Shown here: positions 51,430 to 61,380 of the stretch, piece after piece
Numbering within the stretch: position 1 is the stretch's first letter
Layout of the letters: the number at the start of each line of letters is the position of its first letter
From: Pseudomonas yamanorum
Lineage (GTDB): Bacteria > Pseudomonadota > Gammaproteobacteria > Pseudomonadales > Pseudomonadaceae
Direction of reading: 5' to 3'
NCBI RefSeq assembly: GCF_013386765.1
Contig: NZ_JACARE010000006.1
Location: 1-64,000, forward strand
Length of the DNA: 64,000 bases
Position numbers and translations under genes: made by a program
Notes under the pieces: model-generated
What the model saw: only the letters and a program-made list of their open reading frames with translations
The model's database searches: none
Told to the model about the DNA's origin: nothing

Positions 51430-51792
51430 TTACCGGGTAAGGCGCAGGGCGCGGTATCGCCGATGATTGCACAGAACGCCCCCGCGATCAGTCATTTGAT
51501 CGGGGGAAGCGTCAAAAGCCAGCGTAAAGGTCTTCGAGGCGCCGTTGCCGCGTGTCCGGGTGTGCAGGGCACCGTGGCGCAGGGTCACACTGCTCGGTTC
51601 CAGGTTGTGGCTCGCCGCCCATTCAACGAAGGCAAGGCGATGCAGGGCCTTGCAGTAATTTTGTGACCACTGGCCCAGCATCGTGTAACAGGGAACCTGA
51701 ATAGTGGGCGTGTCGGCGGATGTTGCCGTGTGTTGTGCGACAAGTGTCGACAAACCGGCGATCCGTACCTTCCTGAGGGCGTGTAGCGTCAA
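51430..51792 (-). CDS. hypothetical small ORF, possible toxin-domain remnant
   Basis: A 120-codon frame with no ATG in the first 37 codons; its first usable start is a TTG overlapping the LysR stop. The middle part VPCYTMLGQWSQNYCKAL ... EWAASHNLEPSSVTL resembles a repeated domain in large Pseudomonas secreted/toxin-like proteins, as I recall it, but I cannot confirm this. The C-terminus is Arg-rich (NHRRYRALRLTR). Possibly a gene fragment. Confidence 0.35.
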   Translation of the reverse strand: MTLHALRKVRIAGLSTLVAQHTATSADTPTIQVPCYTMLGQWSQNYCKALHRLAFVEWAASHNLEPSSVTLRHGALHTRTRGNGASKTFTLAFDASPDQMTDRGGVLCNHRRYRALRLTR

Positions 51793-52709
51793 TCAGCGGC
51801 CCGCGTAGGCGCCCCGGCCACCCAGGCGGTAGCCAGGTCGATAAACGCGCGCAGTTTCGGCTGGCTCTGGGTTCGGGCGGGAAAATACAGGTACAGCCCG
51901 CTGCTGGGCGGCACGAAGGATTGCAGCACTTGCACCAGTGCGCCTGAGGCCAGGTCCTCCATCACTTCAAAATCACTCACATAGGCCAGGCCTTGGCCGG
52001 CCCGCGCCGCGCTGATCATCAGGTTGCGGTCATTGACGATCAGCCCGCCCTGGACGCCGACCGTGAACTCCCGGCCCGCGCGTTCGAATTCCCAGCGGTG
52101 CGCCACGCCCGAGGTCAGGAAGCGATAGCCGATGGTTTGATGGGCGGTCAGTTCTTCCGGCGTTTGCGGCTGGCCAGCCTTGGCGAAGTAGCCGGGCGAG
52201 CCCACTACCGACCAGTTCAAGTCCGGTGTGAGGCGCACGGCCACCATGTCTTTGTCGATGGATTCTCCAAGCCGAATCCCGGCATCGAAGCCTTCGGTCA
52301 CCAGGTCCACAGTGGCATCGTCGAGGGAAATATCCAGCACCACCTCTGGAAACGCCTCGCGAAAGCGTGGGATCAACGGCTCGATCAGCAACTTGCCCGA
52401 CAGGCGCGGCACGGTCAGGCGCAGGGTGCCCATGGGCCGGTCGCGGTAGCCACTGAGGGCCGCGAGGGCTTCGTCGATTTCCCCGGCGGCGGGGCGCAAA
52501 CGGCTATACAGCGTCATGCCGGCCTCGGTCAGCGCCACTCGCCGTGTGGTGCGCTGGAACAACACCACGCCCGTGCGCTTCTCCAGGGTTTTCACCGCGT
52601 GGCTGACGGCCGTCGGCGTGACGCCAAGGCGTGCGGCGGCCTGGGTGAAACTCTTCAGTTCGGCCACGGCGAGAAATTCGGTCAGGCCATTGAACGGATC
52701 AGGGTTCAT
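51789..52709 (-). CDS. LysR family transcriptional regulator
   Basis: A 306-residue LysR of the YafC/DmlR-like subgroup: FNGLTEFLAVAELKSFTQAA, RLGVTPTAVSHAVKTLEKRT (HTH in residues 1-62) and an effector domain ending ATAWVAGAPTRAAD. Divergent from the SDR gene (110-bp gap); these LysR/SDR pairs are common in pseudomonads and usually autoregulated with the reductase. Confidence 0.9.
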   Translation of the reverse strand: MNPDPFNGLTEFLAVAELKSFTQAAARLGVTPTAVSHAVKTLEKRTGVVLFQRTTRRVALTEAGMTLYSRLRPAAGEIDEALAALSGYRDRPMGTLRLTVPRLSGKLLIEPLIPRFREAFPEVVLDISLDDATVDLVTEGFDAGIRLGESIDKDMVAVRLTPDLNWSVVGSPGYFAKAGQPQTPEELTAHQTIGYRFLTSGVAHRWEFERAGREFTVGVQGGLIVNDRNLMISAARAGQGLAYVSDFEVMEDLASGALVQVLQSFVPPSSGLYLYFPARTQSQPKLRAFIDLATAWVAGAPTRAAD

Positions 52710-52819
52710 CGGTGTTCCATTATGAAATTCAGTTTCATAGTGCTTGTAGCACGAGCGGGTTTTTCAGGCTAATGCGGCGGCGTACCTTTACCTCACTTTC
52801 ACTCCAACAGGTACGGATC

Positions 52820-53665
52820 ATGACAACGGCACATTCCTTCAAGCGTGTTTGGCTGGTAACCGGGGCTTCCCGGGGTATCGGCGCGAAAATCGTCGCGGCG
52901 GCGCTGGCCCATGGCGATGCGGTAGTGGCCACGGCCCGCAATGCTCAAACGGTCGTTGAGCGATTTGGCGAGCAGCCCGGCCTGCTGGCGGTGCAACTGG
53001 ATGTGACCAACGAATCCCAGGCCGCTGACGTGGCCCGCGCCGCAGTCGAACACTTCGGGCGTATCGATGTGCTGGTCAATAACGCCGGTTTTGGCGTGTT
53101 GGGCGCGGTCGAGGAAGCGTCTGCCGACGAGGTTCGGCGCTTGTATGAAACCAACGTCTTTGGCCTGCTCAACGTCACGCGGGGTGTATTGCCGTTCATG
53201 CGCCAGGCGCGCAGCGGGCATGTGATCAATATCTCGTCGGTGGGCGGCTTCCGCTCCGGTGCGGGATTTGGCGCCTATTGCTCGACCAAGTTTGCCGTCG
53301 AGGGCTTGAGTGAGGCGCTGCACGCAGAACTTGCACCCTTGGGCGTCAAGGTCACCGTGGTGGAGCCGGGCTACTTCCGTACCGACTTCCTGGACAGCAA
53401 CTCCCTGGTGGAGTCGCCGCGGGTCATTGACGATTACGCGGCCACCTCCGGCGAGGTGCGCAAGCTGGCCAAGGTCTACAACCAGCAGCAACCGGGTAAC
53501 CCGGAGCTACTGGCAGTGGCCATGATCAAGCTGGTAGAAGCGCCGAATCCGCCGATGCGCCTGGCACTGGGCACCGACACTTTGCAGGCGATTGAAGCCA
53601 AGCTGGCTTACGTCAAGGAAGAGACCGACGCCTGGCGCGAGTTGTCGGCCTCAACCGATTTCTGA
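52820..53665 (+). CDS. short-chain dehydrogenase/reductase
   Basis: A 281-residue classical SDR: TGASRGIG (residues 14-21), NNAG (87-90), catalytic Ser139/Ser140, Tyr153 and Lys157 in NISS...AYCSTK. The cofactor preference is probably NADP given the TAR following beta-2. Similar to broad-specificity oxidoreductases of the YbbO/DltE type. Divergent from LysR, which likely controls it; starts MTTAHSFKR at 52820. Confidence 0.88.
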   Translation: MTTAHSFKRVWLVTGASRGIGAKIVAAALAHGDAVVATARNAQTVVERFGEQPGLLAVQLDVTNESQAADVARAAVEHFGRIDVLVNNAGFGVLGAVEEASADEVRRLYETNVFGLLNVTRGVLPFMRQARSGHVINISSVGGFRSGAGFGAYCSTKFAVEGLSEALHAELAPLGVKVTVVEPGYFRTDFLDSNSLVESPRVIDDYAATSGEVRKLAKVYNQQQPGNPELLAVAMIKLVEAPNPPMRLALGTDTLQAIEAKLAYVKEETDAWRELSASTDF

Positions 53666-53675
53666 CACCCAATGG

Positions 53676-53790
53676 CGTAGCAGCTGTCGAGCGCCAGCGA
53701 GGCTGCGTCAGGCGCACCTCGTTGCAATGCCTGGCTCGATCACAGCGGTGCGGCCAACGCAGCCTCGCTGGCGCTCGACAGCTGCTACGG
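53676..53790. repeat. REPIN-like inverted repeat overlapping the nppD stop
   Basis: The arms cgtagcagctgtcgagcgcc and gcgctcgacagctgctacg are perfectly complementary, continuing through agcgaggctgcg / cgcagcctcgct. The right arm contains the TAG stop codon of nppD (53785-53787). Confidence 0.9.
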
Positions 53791-55398
53791 TGAATCGGCT
53801 GAAGGCACCAGGAACGCCGCCTCCAGCAATTGCCGCGTGTAGGCATGCTGGGGGTTGGCGAAGATCGCCGGGGCATCGCCCTGTTCCACCACCTGCCCAT
53901 GCTTGACCACCATCAACTGGTGACTCAAGGCCTTGACCACTGCCAGGTCATGGCTGATGAACAGGTAGGTCAGGTTGTATTTGGCCTGCAGGTTACGCAG
54001 CAATTCCACCACCTGGCGCTGCACCGTGCGGTCGAGGGCCGAGGTGGGTTCATCCAGCAAAATCAGGCGCGGCTTGAGCACCAGGGCTCGAGCAATGGCG
54101 ATACGCTGGCGCTGGCCGCCGGAGAATTCGTGGGGGTAGCGGTTGCGGCTTTCCGGGTCCAGCCCCACTTCCTTGAGCGCGGCAATGATCGCCGCTTCCT
54201 GTTCGGCCGCAGTGCCCATCTTGTGGATGCGCAGGCCTTCGCCGACGATTTCGCTCACGCACATGCGCGGGCTCAGGCTGCCGAACGGGTCCTGGAACAC
54301 CACCTGCATTTCCCGGCGCAGCGGGCGCACCTGTTGCTGGCTCAGTTTGTCCATCTGGTGGCCTTCGAAGCGGATGCCGCCTTTGCTGGCGATCAGTCGC
54401 AAAATCGCCAGGCCCAGGGTGGATTTGCCCGAGCCGCTTTCGCCGACGATGCCCAGGGTCTGACCCTGTGGAAGGCTGAAGTTGATGCCGTCCACTGCCT
54501 TGACGTAGTCGACGGTATTGCGCAGGAAGCCTTTCTTGATCGGAAACCAGACGCGCAGGTCCTCGACTTCCAGCAATGGCGGGCCGATTTCATTGGTGGC
54601 CGGGCCGCCGCTGGGTTCGGCTGCCAGCAGCTCCTGGGTGTAAGGGTGCTGCGGTGACTGGAACAGGGTTTCGCATTCTGCCTGCTCGACGATGCAGCCT
54701 TGTTGCATCACGCATACCCGGTGGGCGATGCGCCGCACCAGGTTCAAGTCGTGGCTGATCAACAGTAAAGCCATACCCAGGCGCGCCTGCAGTTCCTTGA
54801 GCAGCTCCAGGATCTTTAACTGTACGGTGACGTCGAGTGCCGTGGTCGGCTCGTCAGCAATCAACAGCTCCGGCTCGTTGGCCAGAGCCATGGCGATCAT
54901 CACCCGCTGGCGCTGGCCGCCGGAGAGTTCGTGGGGCAGGGCCTTGAGGCGCTTGTGGGGTTCGGGGATGCCTACCAGCTCCAGCAATTCCAGGGTGCGC
55001 TGGGTGGCGACCTTGCCGGTCAATCCCTTGTGCAGGCCGAGCACTTCGTTGATCTGCTTCTCGATGGAGTGCAGCGGGTTCAACGAGGTCATTGGCTCCT
55101 GGAAAATCATCGCAATGCGGTTGCCGCGAATATGCCGGATGGTTTTTTCTTTCAGGGTCAGCAAGTCGTGGTTGGCGTACTGGATCGTCCCGGACGGGTG
55201 ACGCGCCAGCGGGTAGGGCAGCAGGCGCAGAATCGAGTGCGCCGTCACCGATTTGCCCGAGCCGCTTTCGCCCACCAGCGCGAGGGTTTCGCCGCGCTTG
55301 ATATCGAAGCTGACGTTGTTCACCACTCGCTGGTGGCTGTTGCCTACGACGAACTCGACGGAGAGGTCGCGGACTTCGATCAGATTGTCCTGATTCAT
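53785..55398 (-). CDS. nppD: peptide ABC transporter, fused ATP-binding protein
   Basis: A 537-residue protein with two ABC ATPase domains in tandem (YejF-like): Walker A LVGESGSGKSVTAHS (near residues 35-49) and IVGESGSGKSTLGLA (about 325), signatures LSGGQRQRVMIAMALA and FSGGQRQRIAIARALV, Walker B LLIADEPTTALD and LILLDEPTSALD. It energises NppB/NppC for peptide uptake. Last gene of the operon, starting 1 bp after nppC. The stop codon lies inside a REPIN. Confidence 0.9.
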   Translation of the reverse strand: MNQDNLIEVRDLSVEFVVGNSHQRVVNNVSFDIKRGETLALVGESGSGKSVTAHSILRLLPYPLARHPSGTIQYANHDLLTLKEKTIRHIRGNRIAMIFQEPMTSLNPLHSIEKQINEVLGLHKGLTGKVATQRTLELLELVGIPEPHKRLKALPHELSGGQRQRVMIAMALANEPELLIADEPTTALDVTVQLKILELLKELQARLGMALLLISHDLNLVRRIAHRVCVMQQGCIVEQAECETLFQSPQHPYTQELLAAEPSGGPATNEIGPPLLEVEDLRVWFPIKKGFLRNTVDYVKAVDGINFSLPQGQTLGIVGESGSGKSTLGLAILRLIASKGGIRFEGHQMDKLSQQQVRPLRREMQVVFQDPFGSLSPRMCVSEIVGEGLRIHKMGTAAEQEAAIIAALKEVGLDPESRNRYPHEFSGGQRQRIAIARALVLKPRLILLDEPTSALDRTVQRQVVELLRNLQAKYNLTYLFISHDLAVVKALSHQLMVVKHGQVVEQGDAPAIFANPQHAYTRQLLEAAFLVPSADSP

Positions 55399-55399
55399 C

Positions 55400-56419
55400 T
55401 CATTTCCTCGGGTCGAAGGCATCGCGAGCGGACTCGCCGATAAACACCAGCAAACTCAACATGATCGCCAGCACGGCAAAGGCACTCATGCCCAGCCACG
55501 GCGCTTGCAGGTTGGATTTGCCCTGGGCCACCAGTTCACCCAGGGATGGCGAGCCGGCGGGCAGGCCAAAGCCCAGGAAGTCCAGGGCGGTGAGGGTGCC
55601 GATGGCACCGGTCAGGATGAACGGCATGAAGGTCATGGTGGAGACCATGGCGTTGGGCAGGATATGACGGAACATGATCGCGCCGTTCTGCATCCCCAGC
55701 GCCCGGGCCGCCCTCACGTATTCCAGGTTGCGCCCGCGCAGGAACTCGGCGCGCACCACATCCACCAGGCTCATCCAGGAAAACAGCAGCATGATCCCCA
55801 GCAACCACCAGAAATTGGGCTGCACGAAACTGGCGAGGATGATCAGCAGGTACAGCACCGGCAAACCGGACCAGATTTCCAGGAACCGCTGGCCGGCCAG
55901 GTCGACCCAGCCGCCGTAGAAGCCCTGCAGGGCGCCGGCGATCACGCCGATGATCGAGCTGAGTACGGTGAGCGTCAGGGCAAACAGCACGGAAACCCTG
56001 AAGCCGTAGATCACCCGCGCCAGCACGTCGCGGCCCTGGTCATCGGTGCCCAGCAGGTTGTCCCGCGACGGCGGTGCCGGTGCCGGAACCTTCAGGTCGT
56101 AGTTGATGCTCTGGTAGCTGAACGGGATCGGCGCCCACAATGTCCAGGCATCCTTGGCCTTGAGCAGCTCCTGGATATACGGACTCTTGTAGTTGGCCTC
56201 CAGCGGGAATTCGCCGCCGAAGGTGGTCTCGGGGTAGCGCTTGAGGGCCGGGAAATACCAGTCGCCGTCGTAGTGCACCGCCAGCGGCTTGTCGTTGGCG
56301 ATCAACTCGGCGCCCAGGCTCAGGCCGAACAGGATCAGGAACAGCCACAGCGACCACCAGCCACGCTTGTTGGCCTTGAAGCGCTCGAACCGGCGACGAT
56401 TGAGGGGGGATAGATTCAT
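55400..56419 (-). CDS. nppC: peptide ABC transporter permease
   Basis: A 339-residue inner-membrane protein of the YejE/DppC type: N-terminal cytoplasmic start NRRRFERFKANKRGWWSLWL, a long periplasmic loop, and the BPD permease domain with the EAA-like motif YVRAARALGMQNGAIMFRHI (around residues 240-259). Partner of NppB. Spaced 1 bp from its neighbours, so tightly coupled. Confidence 0.9.
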   Translation of the reverse strand: MNLSPLNRRRFERFKANKRGWWSLWLFLILFGLSLGAELIANDKPLAVHYDGDWYFPALKRYPETTFGGEFPLEANYKSPYIQELLKAKDAWTLWAPIPFSYQSINYDLKVPAPAPPSRDNLLGTDDQGRDVLARVIYGFRVSVLFALTLTVLSSIIGVIAGALQGFYGGWVDLAGQRFLEIWSGLPVLYLLIILASFVQPNFWWLLGIMLLFSWMSLVDVVRAEFLRGRNLEYVRAARALGMQNGAIMFRHILPNAMVSTMTFMPFILTGAIGTLTALDFLGFGLPAGSPSLGELVAQGKSNLQAPWLGMSAFAVLAIMLSLLVFIGESARDAFDPRK

Positions 56420-56420
56420 C

Positions 56421-57494
56421 TCAATGCTCCCGGCTGGCGAAGTCGATACGCGGATCGACCAGGGTGTAGGTGAGGTCGCCGATCAGCTTCACCACCAGCC
56501 CCAGCAGGGTGAAGATAAACAGCGTGCCGAACACCACCGGGTAGTCGCGGTTGATCGCCGCTTCAAAGCTCATCAGGCCCAGGCCGTCGAGGGAGAAGAT
56601 CACTTCCACCAGCAACGAGCCGGTAAAGAAGATGCCGATAAAGGCCGATGGGAAACCGGCAATCACCAGCAGCATCGCGTTGCGAAACACATGGCCGTAC
56701 AGCACGCGGTGGTTGGTCAGGCCCTTGGCCTTGGCGGTAACCACGTATTGCTTGTTGATCTCGTCGAGGAAGCTGTTTTTAGTGAGCAGGGTCATGGTCG
56801 CGAAGTTGCCGATCACCAATGCCGTCACCGGCAATGCCAGGTGCCAGAAGTAATCGAGGATCTTGCCGCTCCAGCTCAGCTCGTCAAAGTTGTTGGAGGT
56901 GAGCCCCCGTAGCGGAAACCAGTCCAGATAACTGCCGCCGGCAAACACCACGATCAACAGGATCGCAAACAGGAACGCCGGGATCGCGTAGCCGACGATG
57001 ATTGCCGAGCTGGTCCACACGTCGAAGTGGCTGCCGTGGCGCGTGGCCTTGGCGATCCCCAACGGGATCGACACCAGGTACATGATCAGGGTGCTCCATA
57101 ACCCGAGGGAGATGGACACCGGCATCTTTTCCTTGATCAGGTCGATGACCTTGGCGTCGCGGAAGAAGCTGTCGCCAAAATCCAGCCGGGCGTAGTTCTT
57201 GACCATGATCCACAAGCGTTCCGGCGCCGACTTGTCAAAGCCGTACATTTTCTCGATTTCCTTCACCAGCGCCGGGTCCAGGCCCTGGGCGCCGCGGTAG
57301 CTGGAACCGGCCACCGAGACTTCGGCACCGCCCCCGGCGATCCGGCTGGTGGCGCCTTCAAAACCTTCCAGCTTGGCGATCATCTGCTCCACCGGGCCAC
57401 CGGGGGCGGCCTGGATGATCACAAAGTTGATCAGCAAGATGCCGAACAGGGTCGGAATGATCAGCAGCAGTCGGCGAACAATATAGGCCAGCAT
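56421..57494 (-). CDS. nppB: peptide ABC transporter permease
   Basis: A 357-residue permease of the YejB/DppB type: [20 protein letters not shown] signature N-terminus, about six transmembrane helices and an EAA-like loop [20 protein letters not shown] (around residues 245-264). Forms the channel with NppC. Confidence 0.9.
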   Translation of the reverse strand: MLAYIVRRLLLIIPTLFGILLINFVIIQAAPGGPVEQMIAKLEGFEGATSRIAGGGAEVSVAGSSYRGAQGLDPALVKEIEKMYGFDKSAPERLWIMVKNYARLDFGDSFFRDAKVIDLIKEKMPVSISLGLWSTLIMYLVSIPLGIAKATRHGSHFDVWTSSAIIVGYAIPAFLFAILLIVVFAGGSYLDWFPLRGLTSNNFDELSWSGKILDYFWHLALPVTALVIGNFATMTLLTKNSFLDEINKQYVVTAKAKGLTNHRVLYGHVFRNAMLLVIAGFPSAFIGIFFTGSLLVEVIFSLDGLGLMSFEAAINRDYPVVFGTLFIFTLLGLVVKLIGDLTYTLVDPRIDFASREH

Positions 57495-57495
57495 C

Positions 57496-59334
57496 TCAGT
57501 CGCCCCCGCTCGCCGGATCGGCGCTCTGGTTGGTGTCCACGGTTATCGCCGGCTTGGCGTCGGGTTTGCTCCACCAGGTGGCGGTGCCCACGTCATACCG
57601 TGGCGAGACCTTCGGATGGCCGAGGTGGTCCCAATACGCCACGCGGAAGGTCTTGATGTGCCAGTTGGGGATCACGTAGTAGCCGAACTGCAGCACGCGG
57701 TCCAGGGCCTTGGCGTGGGCCACCAGGCTCTTGCGCGAATCGGAGTCGATGAGTTCTTCCACCAGTTGGTCGATGGCCGGATCCTTCAGGCCGATGTAGT
57801 TGCGGCTGCCAGGCTTGTCGGCGCTGGATGACTTCCAGTACTCACGCTGCTCGTTACCCGGCGAGGAGGACTGCGGGAAGCTGCCCACCACCATGTCGAA
57901 ATCCCGGGAGCGGATGCGGTTGATGTACTGCGAGATGTCGACCCGGCGAATCACCAGGTCGATCCCCAGGTCCGCCAGGTTGCGCTTGAACGGCAGCAGG
58001 ATGCGTTCGAACTCGGTCTGGGCCAGCAGGAACTCGATGGTCACCGGCTTGCCGGTGGTGTCGACCATCTTGTCGTCGACAATCTTCCAGCCGGCCTCTT
58101 GCAGCAACTGATAGGCCTCGCGCTGCTGGGTGCGGATCATGCCGCTGGCGTCGGTCTTCGAGGGCTCGAAGGCTTCGGTAAAGACCTGGGGCGCGATCTT
58201 GTCTCGCAGCGGCTCAAGAATCGCCAGCTCGGCCGGGCCGGGCAGGCCGGTGGCGGCCATCTCGGAGTTTTCGAAATAGCTGCGGCTGCGGGTGTAGGCG
58301 CCGTTGAACAGTTGCTTGTTGCTCCATTCGAAGTCCAGCAGCAGGCTGATGGCTTTGCGCACCCGAACGTCCTGGAACATCGGTTTACGGATGTTGAACA
58401 CGAAACCCTGCATGCCAGTAGGGTTGCCGTTGGGAATTTCTTCCTTGATCAGGCGGCCCTGGGCAACGGCGGGGGTGTTGTAGGCATTGGCCCAGTTCTT
58501 CGCGCTGATTTCCAGCCAGTAATCGAACTGCCCGGCCTTGAGCGCCTCCAGGGCCACGGTGTTGTCGCGGTAGTAATCGGTGACCCGGTAATCGAAGTTG
58601 TAGAAGCCCTTGTTGATCGGCAGGTCCTTGGCCCAGTAGTCCTTGACCCGCTCATAGCGGATCGAACGCCCGGCCTTGACCTCGGTCACCTTGTACGGGC
58701 CGCTGCCTAACGGGATTTCCAGGTTGCCCTTGGAAAAGTCGCGAGTCTCCCAGTAATGCTTGGGCAATACCGTCAGTTGCCCGAGGATCAGCGGCAGTTC
58801 GCGGTTGTTGGTGCGCTTGAACTTGAACAGCACCCGCAGCGGGTCTTCTGCGACCACTTCATCGACGTCGGCGTAGTAGGTTTTGTAGATCGGCGAGCCG
58901 TCCTTCATCAGCGTCTGGAAGCTGAACACCACGTCTTCGGCGCGGATCGGGTGGCCGTCGTGGAAGCGCGCTTCGGGGCGGATGTAGAAGCGCACCCAAC
59001 TGTTGTCCGGGGCCTTTTCGATCTTGCCGGCCACCAGGCCGTATTCGGTGATGGGTTCGTCCAGGCTTTGCTGGGCGAGGGTGTCGTAGATCAGGCCGAT
59101 ATTGTCCGCCGGCACGCCCTTGCTGATAAACGGGTTGAGGCTGTCGAAGCCGCCCATGCTGGACTCGCGAAAGGTGCCGCCCTTGGGGGCGTCGGGGTTG
59201 ACGTAGTCGACGTGCTTGAAATCGGCGGGGTACTTGGGTGGTTCGTTGTAGAGGGTCAGGGCATGTTGCGGGGCCGCATTGGCCGCAGCGCAGAACATCA
59301 GGCTGCCAAGGATCGCAGTACGCAAAGGTATCAT
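57496..59334 (-). CDS. nppA2: peptide-binding protein of ABC transporter (second SBP)
   Basis: A 612-residue SBP_bac_5 family lipophilic-peptide-binding protein (YejA-like): signal peptide [20 protein letters not shown], then [20 protein letters not shown] and [22 protein letters not shown] segments typical of YejA. In P. aeruginosa NppA2 delivers peptidyl-nucleoside antibiotics and peptides. Its ATG overlaps the nppA1 stop by four bases. Confidence 0.9.
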   Translation of the reverse strand: MIPLRTAILGSLMFCAAANAAPQHALTLYNEPPKYPADFKHVDYVNPDAPKGGTFRESSMGGFDSLNPFISKGVPADNIGLIYDTLAQQSLDEPITEYGLVAGKIEKAPDNSWVRFYIRPEARFHDGHPIRAEDVVFSFQTLMKDGSPIYKTYYADVDEVVAEDPLRVLFKFKRTNNRELPLILGQLTVLPKHYWETRDFSKGNLEIPLGSGPYKVTEVKAGRSIRYERVKDYWAKDLPINKGFYNFDYRVTDYYRDNTVALEALKAGQFDYWLEISAKNWANAYNTPAVAQGRLIKEEIPNGNPTGMQGFVFNIRKPMFQDVRVRKAISLLLDFEWSNKQLFNGAYTRSRSYFENSEMAATGLPGPAELAILEPLRDKIAPQVFTEAFEPSKTDASGMIRTQQREAYQLLQEAGWKIVDDKMVDTTGKPVTIEFLLAQTEFERILLPFKRNLADLGIDLVIRRVDISQYINRIRSRDFDMVVGSFPQSSSPGNEQREYWKSSSADKPGSRNYIGLKDPAIDQLVEELIDSDSRKSLVAHAKALDRVLQFGYYVIPNWHIKTFRVAYWDHLGHPKVSPRYDVGTATWWSKPDAKPAITVDTNQSADPASGGD

Positions 59335-61160
59335 TGGGCTTTCTCCGAAGCTTTCAGCCACCATGCGCTCAGGCCCAGGCTGTAGGGCGGCGTGGTGACG
59401 AAGGCGAACCGGTTGCGGTACGCCAGGCGATGATAGTTGAGGTACCAGTTGGGAATACTGTAGTGCTGCCACAGCAGGACGCGGTCGAGCGCCCGGCCGG
59501 CGGCCAATTGTTGTTCACGGGTTTGCGCCGCCAATAGCTGGTCCAGCAGGTGGTCGACCACCGGGTTGGCGATGCCTGCGTAATTCTTGCTGCCCTTGAT
59601 CCCCGCCTGGCTGGAGTGGAAGTACTGCCACTGCTCAAGGCCGGGGCTGAGGGTTTGGTTGAGGGTCATCAGAATCATGTCGAAGTCGAATTGATCGAGG
59701 CGTTGTTTGTACTGTGCGCGGTCTACCGTGCGCAAGCGGGCGTCGACGCCGATACTTGTCAGATTCTCGACATAGGGCTGCAGGATGCGCTCCAGGTTCG
59801 GGTTCACCAGCAGGATTTCCAGCCTTAGTGGCTGCCCGTCACTGTTAAGCAAGCGCTGCCCGGACAGCTTCCAGCCGGCCTCGGCCAACAGTGCGAGGGC
59901 GCGACGCATGGTGTCCCGGGGAATGCCCCTGCCGTCGGTCTGGGGCAGGCTGAACGGCTGGGTAAACAGGTTGGCCGGCAACTGGTCGCGATAGGGCGAC
60001 AGCATCAGCCACTCATGGCCGGTGGGCACGCCGGTGGCGGAGAATTCGCTGTTGGGGTAGTAGCTGAGGGTGCGTTTATAGGCACCGCTGAACAGGGTGC
60101 GGTTGGTCCACTCGAAATCGAACATCAACCCCAGGGCTTCGCGGACCCTGGCCTGGCTGAAGGCCGGGCGCCGGCTGTTCATGAACAGGCCCTGGCTTTG
60201 GGTCGGGATCTGGTGGGCGATCTGCGCCTTGATCACTTCGCCACGGTTGACCGCCGGGAAGTTGTAGCCATTGGCCCAGTTCTTCGCCTGGTGTTCGATA
60301 TAGATATCGAACTCGCCGGCCTTGAATGCTTCGAAAGCCACGTCGCTGTCGCGGTAGAACTCCACCTCGACCTTGTCGTAGTTATAGAAACCACGGTTGA
60401 CCGCCAGGTCCTTGCCCCAGTAATCCTTGACCCGTTCGAACACCAGCTGGCGTCCCGGCGAGACCTTTGTGATGCGGTAAGGCCCACTGCCCAGCGGCGG
60501 CTCGAAGGTGGTGGCCTTGAAATCACGGTTTTTCCAGTAGTGCTGGGGCAATACCGGCAGCTCGCCAAGGCGCAGGATCAGCAGCGGATTGCCGGCGCGC
60601 TTGAACACAAAACGAATGCGATGACGGTTAAGAATATCGACCCGGGCCACTTCCTGCAGGTTGGTGCGGTACTGCGGGTGGCCTTCGGTGAGCAGCGTGC
60701 GATAGGAAAACGCCACGTCGTAGGCGGTAATCGGCTTGCCATCATGGAAGCGTGCTTCGGGGCGCAGGTTGAACACCACCCAGCTGCGGTCCTCGCTGTA
60801 TTCCACCGATTGGGCAATCAGGCCGTAGCTGGACGTCGGTTCATCGCCGGAAGGGGCGTACTGGCCGGTGCCCACCATCAACGGCTCATTGAGCTCATTG
60901 ACCCCGTATTGCAGGAAGTTGGCGGTGGAAACCGGGCTGGAACCCTTGAAGGTATAAGGGTTGAGGGTGTCGAACGTGCCAAATGCCATGACCCGCAGTG
61001 TGCCGCCTTTTGGCGCTGCGGGGTTTACCCAGTCGAAGTGGGTGAATCTGGCTGGATACTTGAGCAGGCCGAACTGCGCATAACCGTGGCTCTCGGTAAT
61101 GGTCGCGTTCGCGGAAAAGCTCAAGGCCAGACTTATTAGTAGAAGGAGGGGACGCTTCAA
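59331..61160 (-). CDS. nppA1: peptide-binding protein of ABC transporter (first SBP)
   Basis: A 609-residue YejA-like SBP_bac_5 protein with signal peptide (KRPLLLLISLALSFSANA after the start) and TNLQEVARVDILNRHRIRF etc. It is a paralog of the following gene and colinear with it, as in the P. aeruginosa npp operon (nppA1 then nppA2). The only start that opens the signal peptide is a TTG at 61160, unusual in this operon; no ATG lies between it and the mature domain. First gene of the operon. Confidence 0.88.
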   Translation of the reverse strand: MKRPLLLLISLALSFSANATITESHGYAQFGLLKYPARFTHFDWVNPAAPKGGTLRVMAFGTFDTLNPYTFKGSSPVSTANFLQYGVNELNEPLMVGTGQYAPSGDEPTSSYGLIAQSVEYSEDRSWVVFNLRPEARFHDGKPITAYDVAFSYRTLLTEGHPQYRTNLQEVARVDILNRHRIRFVFKRAGNPLLILRLGELPVLPQHYWKNRDFKATTFEPPLGSGPYRITKVSPGRQLVFERVKDYWGKDLAVNRGFYNYDKVEVEFYRDSDVAFEAFKAGEFDIYIEHQAKNWANGYNFPAVNRGEVIKAQIAHQIPTQSQGLFMNSRRPAFSQARVREALGLMFDFEWTNRTLFSGAYKRTLSYYPNSEFSATGVPTGHEWLMLSPYRDQLPANLFTQPFSLPQTDGRGIPRDTMRRALALLAEAGWKLSGQRLLNSDGQPLRLEILLVNPNLERILQPYVENLTSIGVDARLRTVDRAQYKQRLDQFDFDMILMTLNQTLSPGLEQWQYFHSSQAGIKGSKNYAGIANPVVDHLLDQLLAAQTREQQLAAGRALDRVLLWQHYSIPNWYLNYHRLAYRNRFAFVTTPPYSLGLSAWWLKASEKAQ

Positions 61161-61266
61161 GTCAGAGATCCGATCCAGGCGGCTTGGGCTTTATAACCCG
61201 TACAGTAACAGCTTGTTCCGATTGGAAAAAGGCTGGCGCCGTGGGATGGGCTGAGGATCGATTAAA

Positions 61267-61371
61267 CCTGTAGGAGCGAGCTTGCTCGCGAAGGACGCCA
61301 ACGATAACGCTGGCATTCTGAATTAACGCGGTGCCCTTGCGTTTTTCGCGAGCAAGCTCGCTCCTACAGGG
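61267..61371. repeat. REPIN-like inverted repeat (tgtaggagcgagcttgctcgcga family)
   Basis: cctgtaggagcgagcttgct and agcaagctcgctcctacagg are perfect complements; the interior gacgccaacgataacgc matches the copy at 47982. It separates mltD from the npp operon. Confidence 0.9.
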
Positions 61372-61380
61372 TTTGCGGTG

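Noticed and set aside
57496..61160. Recent gene duplication of the two peptide-binding proteins
   Set aside because: The paralogs are clearly diverged and the same two-SBP order is known in the P. aeruginosa npp operon, so the duplication is ancient.
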